DNA from: Paracentrotus lividus
Lineage: Eukaryota > Echinodermata > Echinoidea > Camarodonta > Echinidae
Length of the DNA stretch: 64,000 nt
Assembly (NCBI GenBank): GCA_940671915.1
Contig: CALNVZ010003426.1
Span: 31,037,329 to 31,101,328 of the forward strand
Direction: 5' to 3'
The notes under the pieces are model-generated. The model was not told the origin of the DNA, ran no database searches, and saw nothing but the letters and a program-made list of their open reading frames with translations. Numbering within the stretch: position 1 is the stretch's first letter; the number at the start of each line of letters is the position of its first letter. Positions 50,753 through 62,050 of the stretch are shown here, piece by piece. The position numbers were made by a program, and so were the translations under genes.

Positions 50753-52349
50753 CAGTGGCGGATCTGATTTCATTAGAAATGGTGCATTCTGTCTACACTT
50801 TTTTGGGGAAAAAATACACTGTTCGTCATAAAGGTGGAATATTTTTTTCTGGCTCAAGCGAAATTATGTTGCTCCATTATTAATTTCTTGAATGTGTTTG
50901 TCACCGCTTTCACTTTCTGGGATCCTGGGTATATCTTGGACGCTCCCTCAACCCTTCCCGGGGATTTTTCTTCAAAAAAGTTTGTCACCCCCAGAAGATG
51001 GCTATTTTCGTCATTTTTTCTTATTTTTAGGGCCCTTTTTTGTTCATGCGACCCACCAAGGCCCCCTCAATCCTACCCCAAGGAAACACGTCTGAGGTGG
51101 AGATTTGTTATTGTTCTTTAAATGAAATCTAGATTTATGGTTACAGCCTCGACTCTTTTGTCTAGGGGAGGGGTCAAAATTTATTTTGATTGGGGTTCAA
51201 CATTCATTTTATTCATTTTTACACCATGGAAATTTCTATCTTTCCTAAATTGTATTGTAAAATCTCAAACAAACATAAATCGAAATAAAATATTATCAAT
51301 AATGACTATTTACAGCCTTGTCTTCAAGGCTTAACAAAATTTAAGGGGAAAAAGATGATATTTAAGGGTTAAAGGTGGTTTTTCATTTCTTTTGTTTTCA
51401 GCATAAAGATGGAATAAAATATTTCGAATTTTCACCAATCTCGGTTTTAACTTCAACCCCTTCCCTACACAAGAGACCTTAGCCTGTCCCCAGAAATATA
51501 GATTTAACTTAAAGAACAATATAAGACAATGCACCTTAGTCGCGTTTCCTGGGGGTAGGACTCAGGGGGGCTTTATCGGCCGGGAAAACAAAAAAGGGCA
51601 CCAAAAAGAGAAAAAAAATTACAAAAATGGGCATCACGGGGGTTGACAAAACTTTTTTGGAAAAAGGTCCACGTAAAGGGTTGGGAGAATGTCCAAGATG
51701 TAGCCAGGGTCCCAAAAAGTAAAAGCAGGGACAAACATATTCAAGAAATTAAAGTCAGAGCAAAATCATGTTGCTATAACGGCAAAAATATATTCCAACT
51801 TTATGACGGACAGTGTAATAAAAATGCAAGGCACACAGTATAAACAATGAAGTCATTGTATAAATTATGCCTTCTTTATTTCTCTTACTATACTTTTTTT
51901 TTTTTTTTGGGGGGGGGGTCTTACTATTAATTTATCTTACTACATAGCCTATTTGTTATCTTTTTTGGGGTTATTTTGTTCTCAAATATTTTGTATCATG
52001 TTGATGATGATGTCTGGATTATATATCAATAAAGATTTAATTGAATTAAATTGTATTGTATTGAATTCGGAGGGGGCAAAAATAATTAATTTTGTGTCTT
52101 TTTTTTTTTTTTTTTTTTTTTTTACTTCACGCTGGCCGAGCTATATAGGCCTAAGTGGGGTGGGGCGTTAAAAAAGAGGGTCATCATAATATCGTCCATA
52201 GGGGTAAGGTTCAATCGGGTCACTCAACCATCAAGATTCCTCCTTTTCTCTCTCTCTCTCTTTTGTTCTTTTTTTTTGTGTGTGTTTGTTTGTTTGTTTG
52301 TTTGTTTGTTTGTTTTGTTTTTTGAGCCCCCCCCCCCGGATCCGCGCTG
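50753..52349. mobile_element. Probable hAT-like non-autonomous element inserted into a GATGAT-rich minisatellite
   Basis: The left end CAGTGGCGGATCTGATTT (50753) and the right end GGATCCGCGCTG (ending 52349) are inverted copies of the CAGTGGCGGATCCAG-type terminus seen elsewhere in this window. Both flanks are the same GATGATAATG-rich repeat containing AATGCTGGTGGTT (50683 and 52366), as expected when one repeat tract has been split by an insertion. No clean 8-bp duplication is visible. Inside, 50895-51130 resembles 57020-57200, and there are poly-T (52100-52123) and (GTTT)n (52284-52320) tracts. Confidence 0.5.
52284..52320. repeat. (GTTT)n microsatellite
   Basis: Eight or so TTTG units followed by a T-run and a C-run at the right edge of the element above. 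Confidence 0.95.
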
Positions 52350-52655
52350 CATATTAATATTGACAATGCTGGTGGTTATGATAATATTCATAATGGTGGT
52401 AATGATAATGATGGTGATAAGATTTCATAAATAATGAAGATATTGATAAGGCTCATGGTTATGATGATGAAAAGGTGAGGATGGTATGATAATGATATTC
52501 ATGACGATTATGACGATAGTCTGTGCTAACGATTACATTCAAGTTTTGGTGTTTGGAATTAAATTGATTTTACTGAAAGAAAAACAAAACGAGCACAATC
52601 AAGAACAAACGTATGGGAAAAACTCATCAGATTGCCTTCATATTGCAATCTCATC

Positions 52656-52759
52656 CAGGGGCCGCGGAGCGTTTTTGAAAGTGGAGGGGCTGAGCCAAAA
52701 GTGGGGGGGGGGCTGAACAGGCTAAAAATCACAAATCACCCCCGGCTCCGCGGCCCCTG
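52656..52759. mobile_element. 104-bp MITE with CAGGGGCCGCGGAGC terminal inverted repeats
   Basis: The ends CAGGGGCCGCGGAGC and GCTCCGCGGCCCCTG are perfect inverted copies. A TCATC direct repeat sits immediately outside both ends (52651-52655 and 52760-52764), a plausible 5-bp target duplication. The interior is G-rich (GGAGGGGCTGAGCC, GGGGGGGGGCTGA) with no coding capacity. Confidence 0.75.
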
Positions 52760-53884
52760 TCATCAAGACAACATTTGAAATTCTCAAATAGTTCTGTAAC
52801 TAGTCACGCGCTTCAAATTATTTCATAAGTAGACCCTTGTTACCACTTGTTTTGGGGGTAGTTCTAAATACTTAGAATAGGGCTTCAAGAGGGATGGGGG
52901 AGTCAGCAATTATTTTCTCAATTAAATTTCTTTCAATATTCATTATAGTTGTTAAACAAATTACGGCCTTTAGGGTACATGCAGGTAATTATGGGCTAGC
53001 AGGTAATATGGGCTACGTGAAGCAAATCATGTCGTGACCGGTGACCAGTGACCGGTGTGAGCGCCATATGTAGTTTATATGAACTGGTTACGAAAATCTA
53101 TCGTCGTGAGAGAATCTAATGCCGAAATTTCTCTTAGAAAATTGCTAAAAACCAACAAGGAAGGTAAAAACTACGGCATTTTTTACCCTGATGTAAAATT
53201 GATATATTTCACAAAATGTAATAGTGAAAAAGTGTTTGAGGGGATAACCTCAATTGTTTGTATATTTAGTAAGGTTGTAGGTTTATTTTGATCATAATAG
53301 CGTGTACAGGTCAATTTGTTGTAATGAAGGGGTGCAATAAGCATTGAATGCTTGCCTGACATAACAACAATTAGTGCAGGTAATATGGGCAGTCCAAAAT
53401 GGCGGAATGATTCTGGTACTTGGTATTGGGATGAGGCATCAATCTCTTCGCTAAGATTTTTTTTGTTAATATTTACGGTATATCATCAATAGATATAACT
53501 TATTGTGGGTCTATATATTGATTTGTATAGTGAAAATAATATAATATCTATAATTCAAACCAGCAAAAATTTAAATTGAATATCTAGTCAAAGTATTTAC
53601 TGAAGGGTCTTATAATTTCAAATGATATCTCAAGGTTAATGATTTTCAACATTTTAAGCAAATTCCAGACATAGTAGAGTCAGTGTAGTTTTATAAAATT
53701 ACAATAAATACAAATGCCCATATTAGCTGCACATGCAGGTAATATGGGCACTTTGGTGATGACGTCAACATTTGAATATTGCAGACAGGGGGGTTGGTGA
53801 TAATTGTTTTTCTTCACAATGACAGTTAGAGCAGTAGTTATTGATTCATAAAAACAAAGATTACACTGAAAACCTAAACGGGTA

Positions 53885-54330
53885 GACCGACTAGCTTTAA
53901 AGCTAGTCGTAGTGATGCCCAGACTAGCTTTCCTTCAACACAAAACGGTTATTACGGACTAGTTTTAAAACTCGTCTGTCTCTACGGACTAGCTTGAAAG
54001 CTAGTCCGTCAAGTTAGTCCGTCAAGACGGACTAGTTTTAATGCTCGTCGGTCACGACGGACTAGCTTTCCAGAAAGCTAGTCGGTTATGACAGACTAGC
54101 TTTAAAGCTAGTCGGTCACGACAGACTAATTCTAAAGCTCGTCCGTCGTGACCGACTAGTTTGACCGACTAGCATAAAAGCTAGACGTAGTGATGCCCAG
54201 ACTGACGAGCTTTTGAGCTGGACTAGCTTTACAGCTAGTCGGTCATGGTGTAAAAGCTAGTCCGTCGCGCTTTTCTGCCGCGATGTTCTTGCTGCTGTCT
54301 TGACAGACTAGCATGACGGACGAGGTTAAT
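53885..54330. repeat. Left subterminal array of GACTAGCTTTAAAGCTAGTC palindromes
   Basis: At least a dozen GACTAG...CTAGTC half or full palindromes occur, with linkers such as GTCACGACG, GTAGTGATGCCCAGA and GTCTTGAC. Many are perfect 20-bp palindromes, others have A/C changes in the centre (TTTAAAACTCGTC, TTGAAAGCTAGTC). The corresponding right-hand array is at 56545-56745. Confidence 0.9.
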
Positions 54331-55084
54331 ATGGCTTCACCAGCTTGTCAGAGACGTCAAATCTGAAATATTAGAAGACATTATAAAGATACGATTAAAA
54401 ACATGCATTTTGTCACAAGAATTTGAGCAAAAAAAAAAAAATATTATTATGATGATGTCAATCAGAACAGGAATTAATGCAGGAGGCACAATTATTTAGC
54501 ATTATGGCAATTATCAAATAATGGGGGCACGGGGCCCAGGGGTCGCCGCCATGGCTTGCATCATCATGACTTTTTGTTGTAGGCCTACCTGCTTTTGCAT
54601 TTTCGGCGTATACACTTGTCCTTGAGAGCCACTTCAGAATCCCAAAGTCGTGCCTCTAATCCAGTATTATTTTCTTTCAGATACAATTAATCTAAAAGAA
54701 AAGTGGCGCCTATGTTTATTATTAGAATTAAATTTCAATTTTCATAATTTAATGTGATTGTTACTATCGTTGTAAATACACACAATTTACAAATTGATTT
54801 GGCGAGACATAATTTTTCGCGTTGGTGATTATAGCATAATCTCCGTGAAAAAACAACGCTATCTGTGAACTGAACATAAGGAATTAAAAAAGAGTACTCA
54901 CACAGTCATGTCACAGGAAGGAGATTGCCATTATAATAAAAATCTTAAGCTTTACGGGGTATATCACGTGTGCGTCTGTACAGTTTGCTTATTAACATGA
55001 TTAAATGGAATTCACATACAGATAATGCTACTAATAGTGATGTCCTTTTCGCAATGCGCATGTTATTCAATCAATACCACCTTC

Positions 55085-55556
55085 TATTCACTGTTGTTGC
55101 TAAGCCGGGTATTCACCAGCAATCTATAAGAATAGACGGTTCATGGGTTCTATAGTAACGAAGTATTTAATTAGCCTGTAATTAAAGAATGGAACAATGT
55201 TTCTAACGTACTCGTGAATGGCATACTGGTCACGATTGATGTTATTTCGGCTATCGTATTGCTCTCAGATTGTCAAGCCAAAACAACCTTTGTTTGAGAA
55301 TGTTGATTGTATCCAACATCTATTCACTGTTGTTGCTAAGCCGGGCATTCACCAGCAATCTGTAAGAATATACCGGGTTCTTGAGTTCTATAGTAACAAG
55401 GTATTCAATTAGCCTGTAATTGAAGAATGGAGAACAATATTTGGAATCTACCGGTATACTCGTGAATTGCATACTTGTCATGATAGATGTTATGTCTCGT
55501 AAGCTTTCAGATTGTCAAGCCAAAACAACCTTTGTTTCAGAATGTATCAACTTGAT
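55085..55556. repeat. 236-bp tandem duplication inside the CACTG element
   Basis: TATTCACTGTTGTTGCTAAG starts at 55085 and again at 55321, and the two 236-bp copies align throughout with roughly 10-15 percent divergence. Both copies keep a short frame reading FTVVAKPGIHQQS, and later SDCQAKTTFV, although stops follow. No protein family recognised. Confidence 0.85.
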
Positions 55557-55588
55557 TATGCTCGGAAACAGAATAAATAGAGAAGGTA

Positions 55589-56466
55589 GGGGAGACCGGG
55601 GACAATAACACGGGGCAATTGTAACAGGGGCTCCCATCCCTAGCAGAAACACGCTACAAACTTAAAACTTGTACAGAGCATGCGCATTTCATCGCTCCTA
55701 ATGCTGTTTGAGTATTAGCAGATTTAACGGTTCGTGGAACTTTCTACAGCAGAAAAATAGTTTTTTTGAGTAGGAAAGTAATATTTCACATTACCCATTG
55801 TTTTTCTTCTGGACAAATATGTGGATGAGCTACGGCTGTCATTTTTATATATTTAGAAATTATGTTCTTAGGCCATATTTTGCTAACGTTTCAACGATGA
55901 ATACCTAAGCTAAGATAGAAAAAAATCTCTCCAAATATGGTCGCCCACCACAGGGGCAATAGTAACAATGCCGTTTAGGAAACATTTTTGCCCCGTACCT
56001 AGCCCCGGGACAATTCACCGCGCTGTCATCGCCCGTACAGAGCACGTAAACTTATGCAATAATCCCATGCCATGTATATAACAAGTGGAAAATATAATGT
56101 AACTTAATTAAAGCATTGTCATGTTTTATAATAATTAGCTGATGTGGTTAATGTTGTTTAAATCTTGGATCCGTCAAGTGCATAGCTTTGATAAAGAAAA
56201 GCAAAATGTTACAATTTCATGTGTTACAATTGCCCCGTACGTCTGTTACAATTGCCCCTGGTTTAGGGGCAATTGTAACACTCGACCTCGTGTTTTGAAA
56301 TGATAACGGCTTAAAAATAAATAGTTTTACTTAACCCAAACCTATTCATTTGTCGAGGTAAGATTTACAAATTTCGTTTTACTTGGTTTTAAGCAAGTAT
56401 TTTGTTATAATAAAGTTGATAAGTCAAATTTGGAAAAAAGGTGTTACAATTGTCCCCGGTCTCCCC
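55589..56466. mobile_element. Innermost TA-flanked element with GGGGAGACCGGGGACAAT ends
   Basis: The left end GGGGAGACCGGGGACAATAA and the right end ATTGTCCCCGGTCTCCCC are perfect inverted copies over 18 bp, with TA on both sides (55587-55588, 56467-56468). The motif GGGGCAATTGTAACA recurs inside in both orientations (about 55612, 55954, 56230, 56268). Length 878 bp, no coding frame. A truncated relative lies at 49225-49645. Confidence 0.8.
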
Positions 56467-56544
56467 TACATTGAAACGACATTGCAACTATTTGTATCAA
56501 AAGCTAGTCAGTCATTTTAATGGGTAAACTGGCTCCACCCAGCT

Positions 56545-56745
56545 ACTTTTATTCTCCTAGTCGGTCACGTCGACGGACTAGCATCAAGCTTGACGGACGA
56601 GCTTTAAAGCTCGTCAGTCAAGTTGAGAAATGTAGATTCAGTTGTATGCTAGTCCGTCTCGACGGACTAACATGACAGACTAGCTTTAAAACTAGTCCGT
56701 CTTGACCGACTAGCTTTAAAGCTAGTCGGTCCATTGACGGACGAG
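56545..56745. repeat. Right subterminal palindrome array
   Basis: The same GACTAG/CTAGTC words as in the left array, including two adjacent palindromes at 56678-56730, then the ACGGACGAGG motif that precedes the terminal repeat. It mirrors 53885-54330. Confidence 0.9.
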
Positions 56746-56820
56746 GTTAGGTTTCCAGTGTAGGCTGTGTGTCATTTTGTAATTTTAGCCCATATTACCT
56801 GCATGTACCTACGTACCCTA

Positions 56821-58765
56821 ATCTGAAATGAATGAATTAGATTCGCCATGAAATTTAAGTTATAAGTTATACATGTATATAAATTGAAGTTTATGAGCCA
56901 TGGTTAAATACAAAAAGTAATTAACATAATTATTTTTAGTACACACTGTTTTTCACAAATGTTTGTTTTGCTTTGTTTGTTTCTGTTATTTTATTTTTCT
57001 AATTATTATTTAAATTTTTTGTCCCCGCTTTGACTTTTCGATTTGTCAACCCCAACAATCCCCATCTGAGTAATTTTTTTATTTATTTATCTATTTATTT
57101 ATTTAGGGGGCCCCATTTTGTTTACCCGACTGACCAAGGCCCCTTCAGTCTTACCCCCATGAAACCCTTTTGAGTAGGGTTGTTATTGTTCACATACTTA
57201 GTGGGGCACCTCATTGACCTTAACCTTAGGGGCGCCATATCCATTTTCAATCAAGTACTTCAAAGCAGCCCGTCGGAGTTATTACTCGTGATACAGTATG
57301 ACAGTATAAAGATGATAAATCAAAATAAATCAAATTAACCCTATCAAAACCACGAGGGGCACAATGTGCCTCTACCAAATATCTAAACGCCGTTTTTATA
57401 CGATTGTATCATTTTCAACAAGCTTTTTCTTAAATTTATTCACCAAATGTTGATTCATTCATATTTCGTTTTGCCATAGGCCTTTGAAAAATCCCACAGG
57501 ATGTGCAACATTGAGCCCCCCCCCTCCATATTTTTTTTAATTATTATTATAGGAACGATATTTATATATTTTGGCATAATGATACTAGTAGATCAACGCC
57601 ACTAAACCTCTATACAATTTGGTAGAACTAAAATTTTCTCAAGGTTATCGTATGGGGGGCGCTAGAAGCTGTCAAATATAGAAATACACACAATCTGAAT
57701 GAAATCAGTTTAACGCTATACAATCACAATTTGATGATGGAGACGGTTACACATATGATTTATGAATCATTTATTGTTTATTCATCAATAAAAAAAAATG
57801 TTCAAATTTGCCAAATAGGGGCGCTTACTCTTAAATAAGAAAATTGCAATTTCATCACAAGAGGGCGTTTGTGAAATCAAATCCAATTTAAAAGATAAAA
57901 AATAAAAAATGCTTACGCGAAGTAATAATAATATATGAAGGGGGACAAAGGTGACAAGATGCCAAGAAGGGCAAAATAGACACACGAATTCATTATAAGT
58001 TTACCTTCGCAAGGTCCATCGGGATATTTATTTATTTATTTTTTTTTTTTTTTTGGCATGCCAAAGATTTTGCCAACGCTCACGAAGTGGCTTCCGAAGC
58101 CTGAAAAAACTTTACCTGTGGATTTAGGATGGCATAGGATAAACTCCTGAATGGCCCCCTGCATGCTTTCGTGATCGCAGCCAGATATTATTTTTTTTTC
58201 CATGATAGTGTGTCCATCGTTTCTTCTGAGTGGGCTATATGCCTGTAATTGGATCTTGTCGATAAAGAATAATGCCCCCATCGACCCGTACCGAAGATGA
58301 CGCCATTGTTTAAAAAAAAAAAAAAATCATATAGGCCTAAAATCAATGATAGATATTTTAAACACATTTTCTATTGTACATTAAAGGGATAATCAATGGT
58401 CGAGATGAGTCCACTTCGAGATTAGAAGTTGGTCCTAGTGGGATTTTGGCAGAACTTAATTAGTTGCTCGAGGTACTCCCAAAGTCCCAAAGTCTAACAA
58501 AAAAAAAAAATTAAAAAAAATCATCCCTTCATATTTTCTCAAGATTAAGAAAAATATATGACCAAGTAAAGCCCAAAGTTTGAAGATTGTCATTATAAAC
58601 ACTTATTTTTAATGATTTTGTCAAATCTCATTTTTTACACATGGGTCTATAATGACTGAGTCAATAGGTGTGGACTCTCAGGGACAGTGTGAGGCCTGCA
58701 TTGACTCTAGCCCGCATAGTTAAAGAGCGCCATCTCTTTATGTTTACTATAAACGGGCTCACATG
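56821..58765. other. Gene-free stretch with repeat remnants
   Basis: 57020-57200 is a diverged copy of 50895-51130: a GTCCCCGCTTTGACTTTTCG start, then GGGGGCCCCATTTTG and GACCAAGGCCCCTTCAGTC. A (TTTA)n run lies at 57081-57103. Poly-T and poly-A tracts occur at 58037-58054 and 58311-58325. No exons recognised. Confidence 0.5.
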
Positions 58766-58769
58766 CTCC

Positions 58770-61700
58770 TCTCTGGGGGAGCCGCAAATTAGATGCAAAT
58801 GGTAGAACTGTAGAGACATTCATAGAAAATAATGATTTGGTGTTATTAAATGATGGATCTCCTACAAGGTTAGACCCATACTATGGTACATATTCAAATT
58901 TGGATTTGTCTTTAGTATCGAAAGAATTAGCACGCAATATAGAATGGAAAGTTATGTCCGATAACTTTGGCAGTGATCATAATCTAATATCATTAAATTT
59001 CAAACGTGCTTACAACAGACCACGGGGTGCGAATATGGGATATAGATGGTCTTTTAGAAAAGTAAACTGGGATGATTATAGAATGGAAATTGAAGATGCG
59101 TTAAGAAAAGAAGAATTTGAAAATATCTGTAGAATTAAACATTCAGGCAGATACAATATGATTGTCAAGGTGATAAAAGAAACATCGACAAGTGCATTCC
59201 TCGGTGCAGACCGGTAAGAAAAGAATAGTAAACCCCTGGTGGAACAATGAATGCAAGAAGGCTGTACAAGAAGAAACGTTTAAAAACAGGTTAAGAAGGT
59301 ATTATGATTTAAATGATGTAAAAAATACTTAGAAAAAGAAAGCTGCTGCTCAGAAGGTGATCAGGAGAGCTCAATATGATTACTGGCTACAATACTGCCG
59401 CAAGATGAATAGATTTACAGACATTGGGAAAGTCTGGGAACAGGTTTAAAAATGCGGGACAGTACAATGAACAAACATGTCTTTCACATTTTATTTGTTA
59501 AACGGACATATTGTTAAAACATCCGTGGAAAAGGCCAATGCAATGGCAAACTATTTTAAATCGGTTGATGAATCTCTTTCCATTGAAATTAAACCGAAAT
59601 AGATTGATACATGAAAAACCTTTTACGAATGATGATGATAGTATCAATGATGACTTTAATATGAGCAAAATGGAAAATGTTTTAACAGGAGATGAAAAAC
59701 TCGTCATCGGGTAAGGACGATATCTTTTTTAATTATGATCAAGAATTTGCCTGATAAGGCACTTAGGTACGTATTAATTTATATAACGACATTTGGAATA
59801 CTTCATTCTTCCCACAGCAGTGGTATGAAGTTATTCATAATCCAATACTGAATCCGGAAAGATCCGACCGAGTAAACTCTTATAGGCCGATTTCGTTGAT
59901 ATCAACTTTTTCTAAATTATGGAAAAATGATAAAAAATCGCCTTTCATGGTATCTAGACAAAAACGATCTATTAAATCCACTTCAATCTGGCTTCACAAA
60001 TATAGGGAATGTCAAGATCACCTAGTTAGAATGGAGACAGATATACATGTATCCTTGAAAACAAAGCAATATACAGTCGCAGTCTTTCTGGATTTAGAAA
60101 AGGCATAATTATGATGCACTCTGGAAAAGCGGCCTGTTGAGAAAATTATCTAACTTAGGCATCAGTGGAAATATGTTACTTTGTGTAAAGTCATTTTTAT
60201 TGAAGAGATTTTCAAATGTGAGGGTTAATAACTGCATGTCTCACCAATACACTTTGGAAAACGGCATCCCACAAGGAAGTTCATTAAGTCCTCTATTATT
60301 TACTTTAATGTTAAATGATCTCAAGATAAAGGTAAATGAAGTCAGATTATCATGTTATGCCGACGACATCGCAATTTGGTGTTCAAGTAAGGATCTAGAG
60401 CTGGCTCGTAGGAAATTGAAATATGGTGTTGGAAATGGAAGCTGAACATTTCGCCTACCAAATCGGCGGTGTTAGTCTTCACAAACAAACAGAATAAGGA
60501 TATTCTTCTTCAAATAAATGGACAAAATATACCGTTAGTTGAGCAGTATAAATTCCTGGGAGTGAGGTTTGATTGCAAATTAACCTGGTCTGTCCATATA
60601 GACTCTATCTTTAATAAATGTAAGAAAAGAATAAACTTATTACGCTGTGTCGCTGGCACTCCCTGGGGAAATAAGCATGAGATTTTGATGATGATAATAA
60701 AGGACTTATCCTATCCATCTTAGACTATGGAAGTGAAATGTATGATTCTGCCAGTGTATCTTTAACAAAAAAACTTGACTCATTCCAAACAAGCCCTAAA
60801 AATTATTTACGGGCACAATACACAATGTTTCATTGGAGGCTTTACAAGTGTTGACTGGAGAGCTGCCTTTGAGATATCGTCGATTGGCTAAACGATAAAT
60901 TTCGCATATTGTATTGTCTAGTGGCTTAAAACCACCAACAAAAGAAGTATTAGGTGATGTTGTGATATGAGAAACATAGAATGGAGATAGGAGAAGGGCG
61001 CGTTAAACTCAGATCATTCCGAGACGAACGTAATTGTAGAAAGGCCAAAACAACTTGTTGCCTAAAATCCAGAATGGCGATTAACTCGGCCTCGAGTGTC
61101 TTTTGAACCCATGGCAGAGTACAAAAAACAGAAAAATGCCTCCATTTGAAAATAAAATCTATTGTTCTAGACGGTATCAAAAATACCTGGAATGGATTTT
61201 TACATATCTATACAGATGGATCAAAACTCGAAGACGGAAGGAGCAGGAGCCGCCTTTTTTTGTGCTCCATGATGTACTGAAAAATTTTAGGAGGCTGTCA
61301 GACATCTGCATCATAGAGCAGAACTGTTGCCATCCTTATGGGCGGCTTAGTGGGATAATTCATTTGCAATATCCCTCTCGGTGGTAATATTTAGCGATGG
61401 CTTTTTCTGCTGTACAAAATAAAATGATAGATTCATACTTTATAACGATGTGCTATTGTAAATGAAATATTATCAATAATAAACATTCTGAAATTGAAGG
61501 ATGTTTATGTTTCCTTTGAATGGATTCCATCACATTGTGATATCAGGGGTAATGAGATTGTTGATCAGGCTGCCAAAAAAGGAGCCATGAAAAGATTCAT
61601 TGACATTATTATAAAACCAAAAAGATGAACTGGCAACCTCGTCGATTGCTCCATATAACAAATTATGGCAACCGAATGGGACAAGTCTCAAACACGGTAG

Positions 61701-62050
61701 GTCCTGTAATGCTTTGCATCGGAATGTTTTAAAACCTATATATAGATATGGTTTACTCGTAGAGAAGAATGCTATACAACAAACTAAGAATAGGTAAATG
61801 TAATTTAAACCATTACCTTTTTCCAAATTATCAGCACGATACTGGTTTATGTGAAGTTTGCCAAGAGAGTGAAACTATAGAACATTTTATTTTTACATTG
61901 CAAAAAATACAACATGAGAGACGTTCTGAAATCGAGGATTAAACTGAACAATCCTAGTCTGAAACATTATTGATGTCAAACGCAGGATTAACACGTGAAT
62001 TGCTAGTGTTATATACATGATACTAATGTTTTAGATAGCTGTTTAAGCTA
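58770..62050 (+). mobile_element. Long 5'-truncated LINE ORF2 with endonuclease, RT, RNase H and zinc knuckle (I-clade-like)
   Basis: In order: an AP-endonuclease end with FIENNDLVLLNDGSPTR, SNLDLSLVS and the GSDHNLISL active-site block (58815-59000); a linker with NPWWNNECK (59230); RT with NSYRPISLIST (59876), FLDLEKA (60087), NGIPQGSSLSPLLF (60258) and CYADDIAIW (60355); then FLGVRFDCKLTW. RNase H pieces are IYTDGSKLEDG (61206) and WIPSHCDIRGNEIVDQAAKK (61522). A C-terminal LCEVCQESETIEHF (61850) is the start of a CCHC knuckle. This domain order is that of I-type LINEs. The start is missing and many frame changes and stops break it. Gene-like ORFs here are only its pieces. Confidence 0.9.

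Larger units (their letters stand above)
53864..56760. mobile_element. Nested DNA transposon with CACTG/CAGTG ends and palindrome arrays at both ends
   Basis: Terminal repeats CACTGAAAACCTAA (53864) and TTAGGTTTCCAGTG (ending 56760) are inverted copies with one mismatch and TA on both outer sides. Inside each end lies an array of GACTAGCTTTAAAGCTAGTC palindromes. CACTG-type ends with subterminal repeat arrays are characteristic of the CMC (CACTA/Mirage/Chapaev) group, and a TA duplication would fit some members; this assignment is inferred, since no transposase is visible. A second copy's right end is at 1-85. It sits inside the GGGTACATG element and itself contains the element at 55589-56466. 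Confidence 0.75.
52973..56818. mobile_element. Outer TA-flanked DNA element with GGGTACATGCAGGTAAT ends; contains two nested elements
   Basis: The left end is GGGTACATGCAGGTAAT followed by TATGGGCTA. The right end, read inverted, is GGGTACgtaggtaCATGCAGGTAA continuing TATGGGCTA, that is the same with an 8-bp insertion. TA flanks both (52971-52972 and 56819-56820). The motif GCAGGTAATATGGGC also recurs internally (about 53372 and 53737). Without the nested elements it is about 950 bp. A 70-codon ORF (53079-53291) starting MNWLRKSIVVRE resembles nothing I know and is too short to be a transposase. Confidence 0.7.

Noticed and set aside
53079-53291. 70-codon ORF as transposase of the outer nested element
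   Set aside because: Too short, with no DDE/D motif or DNA-binding domain visible.
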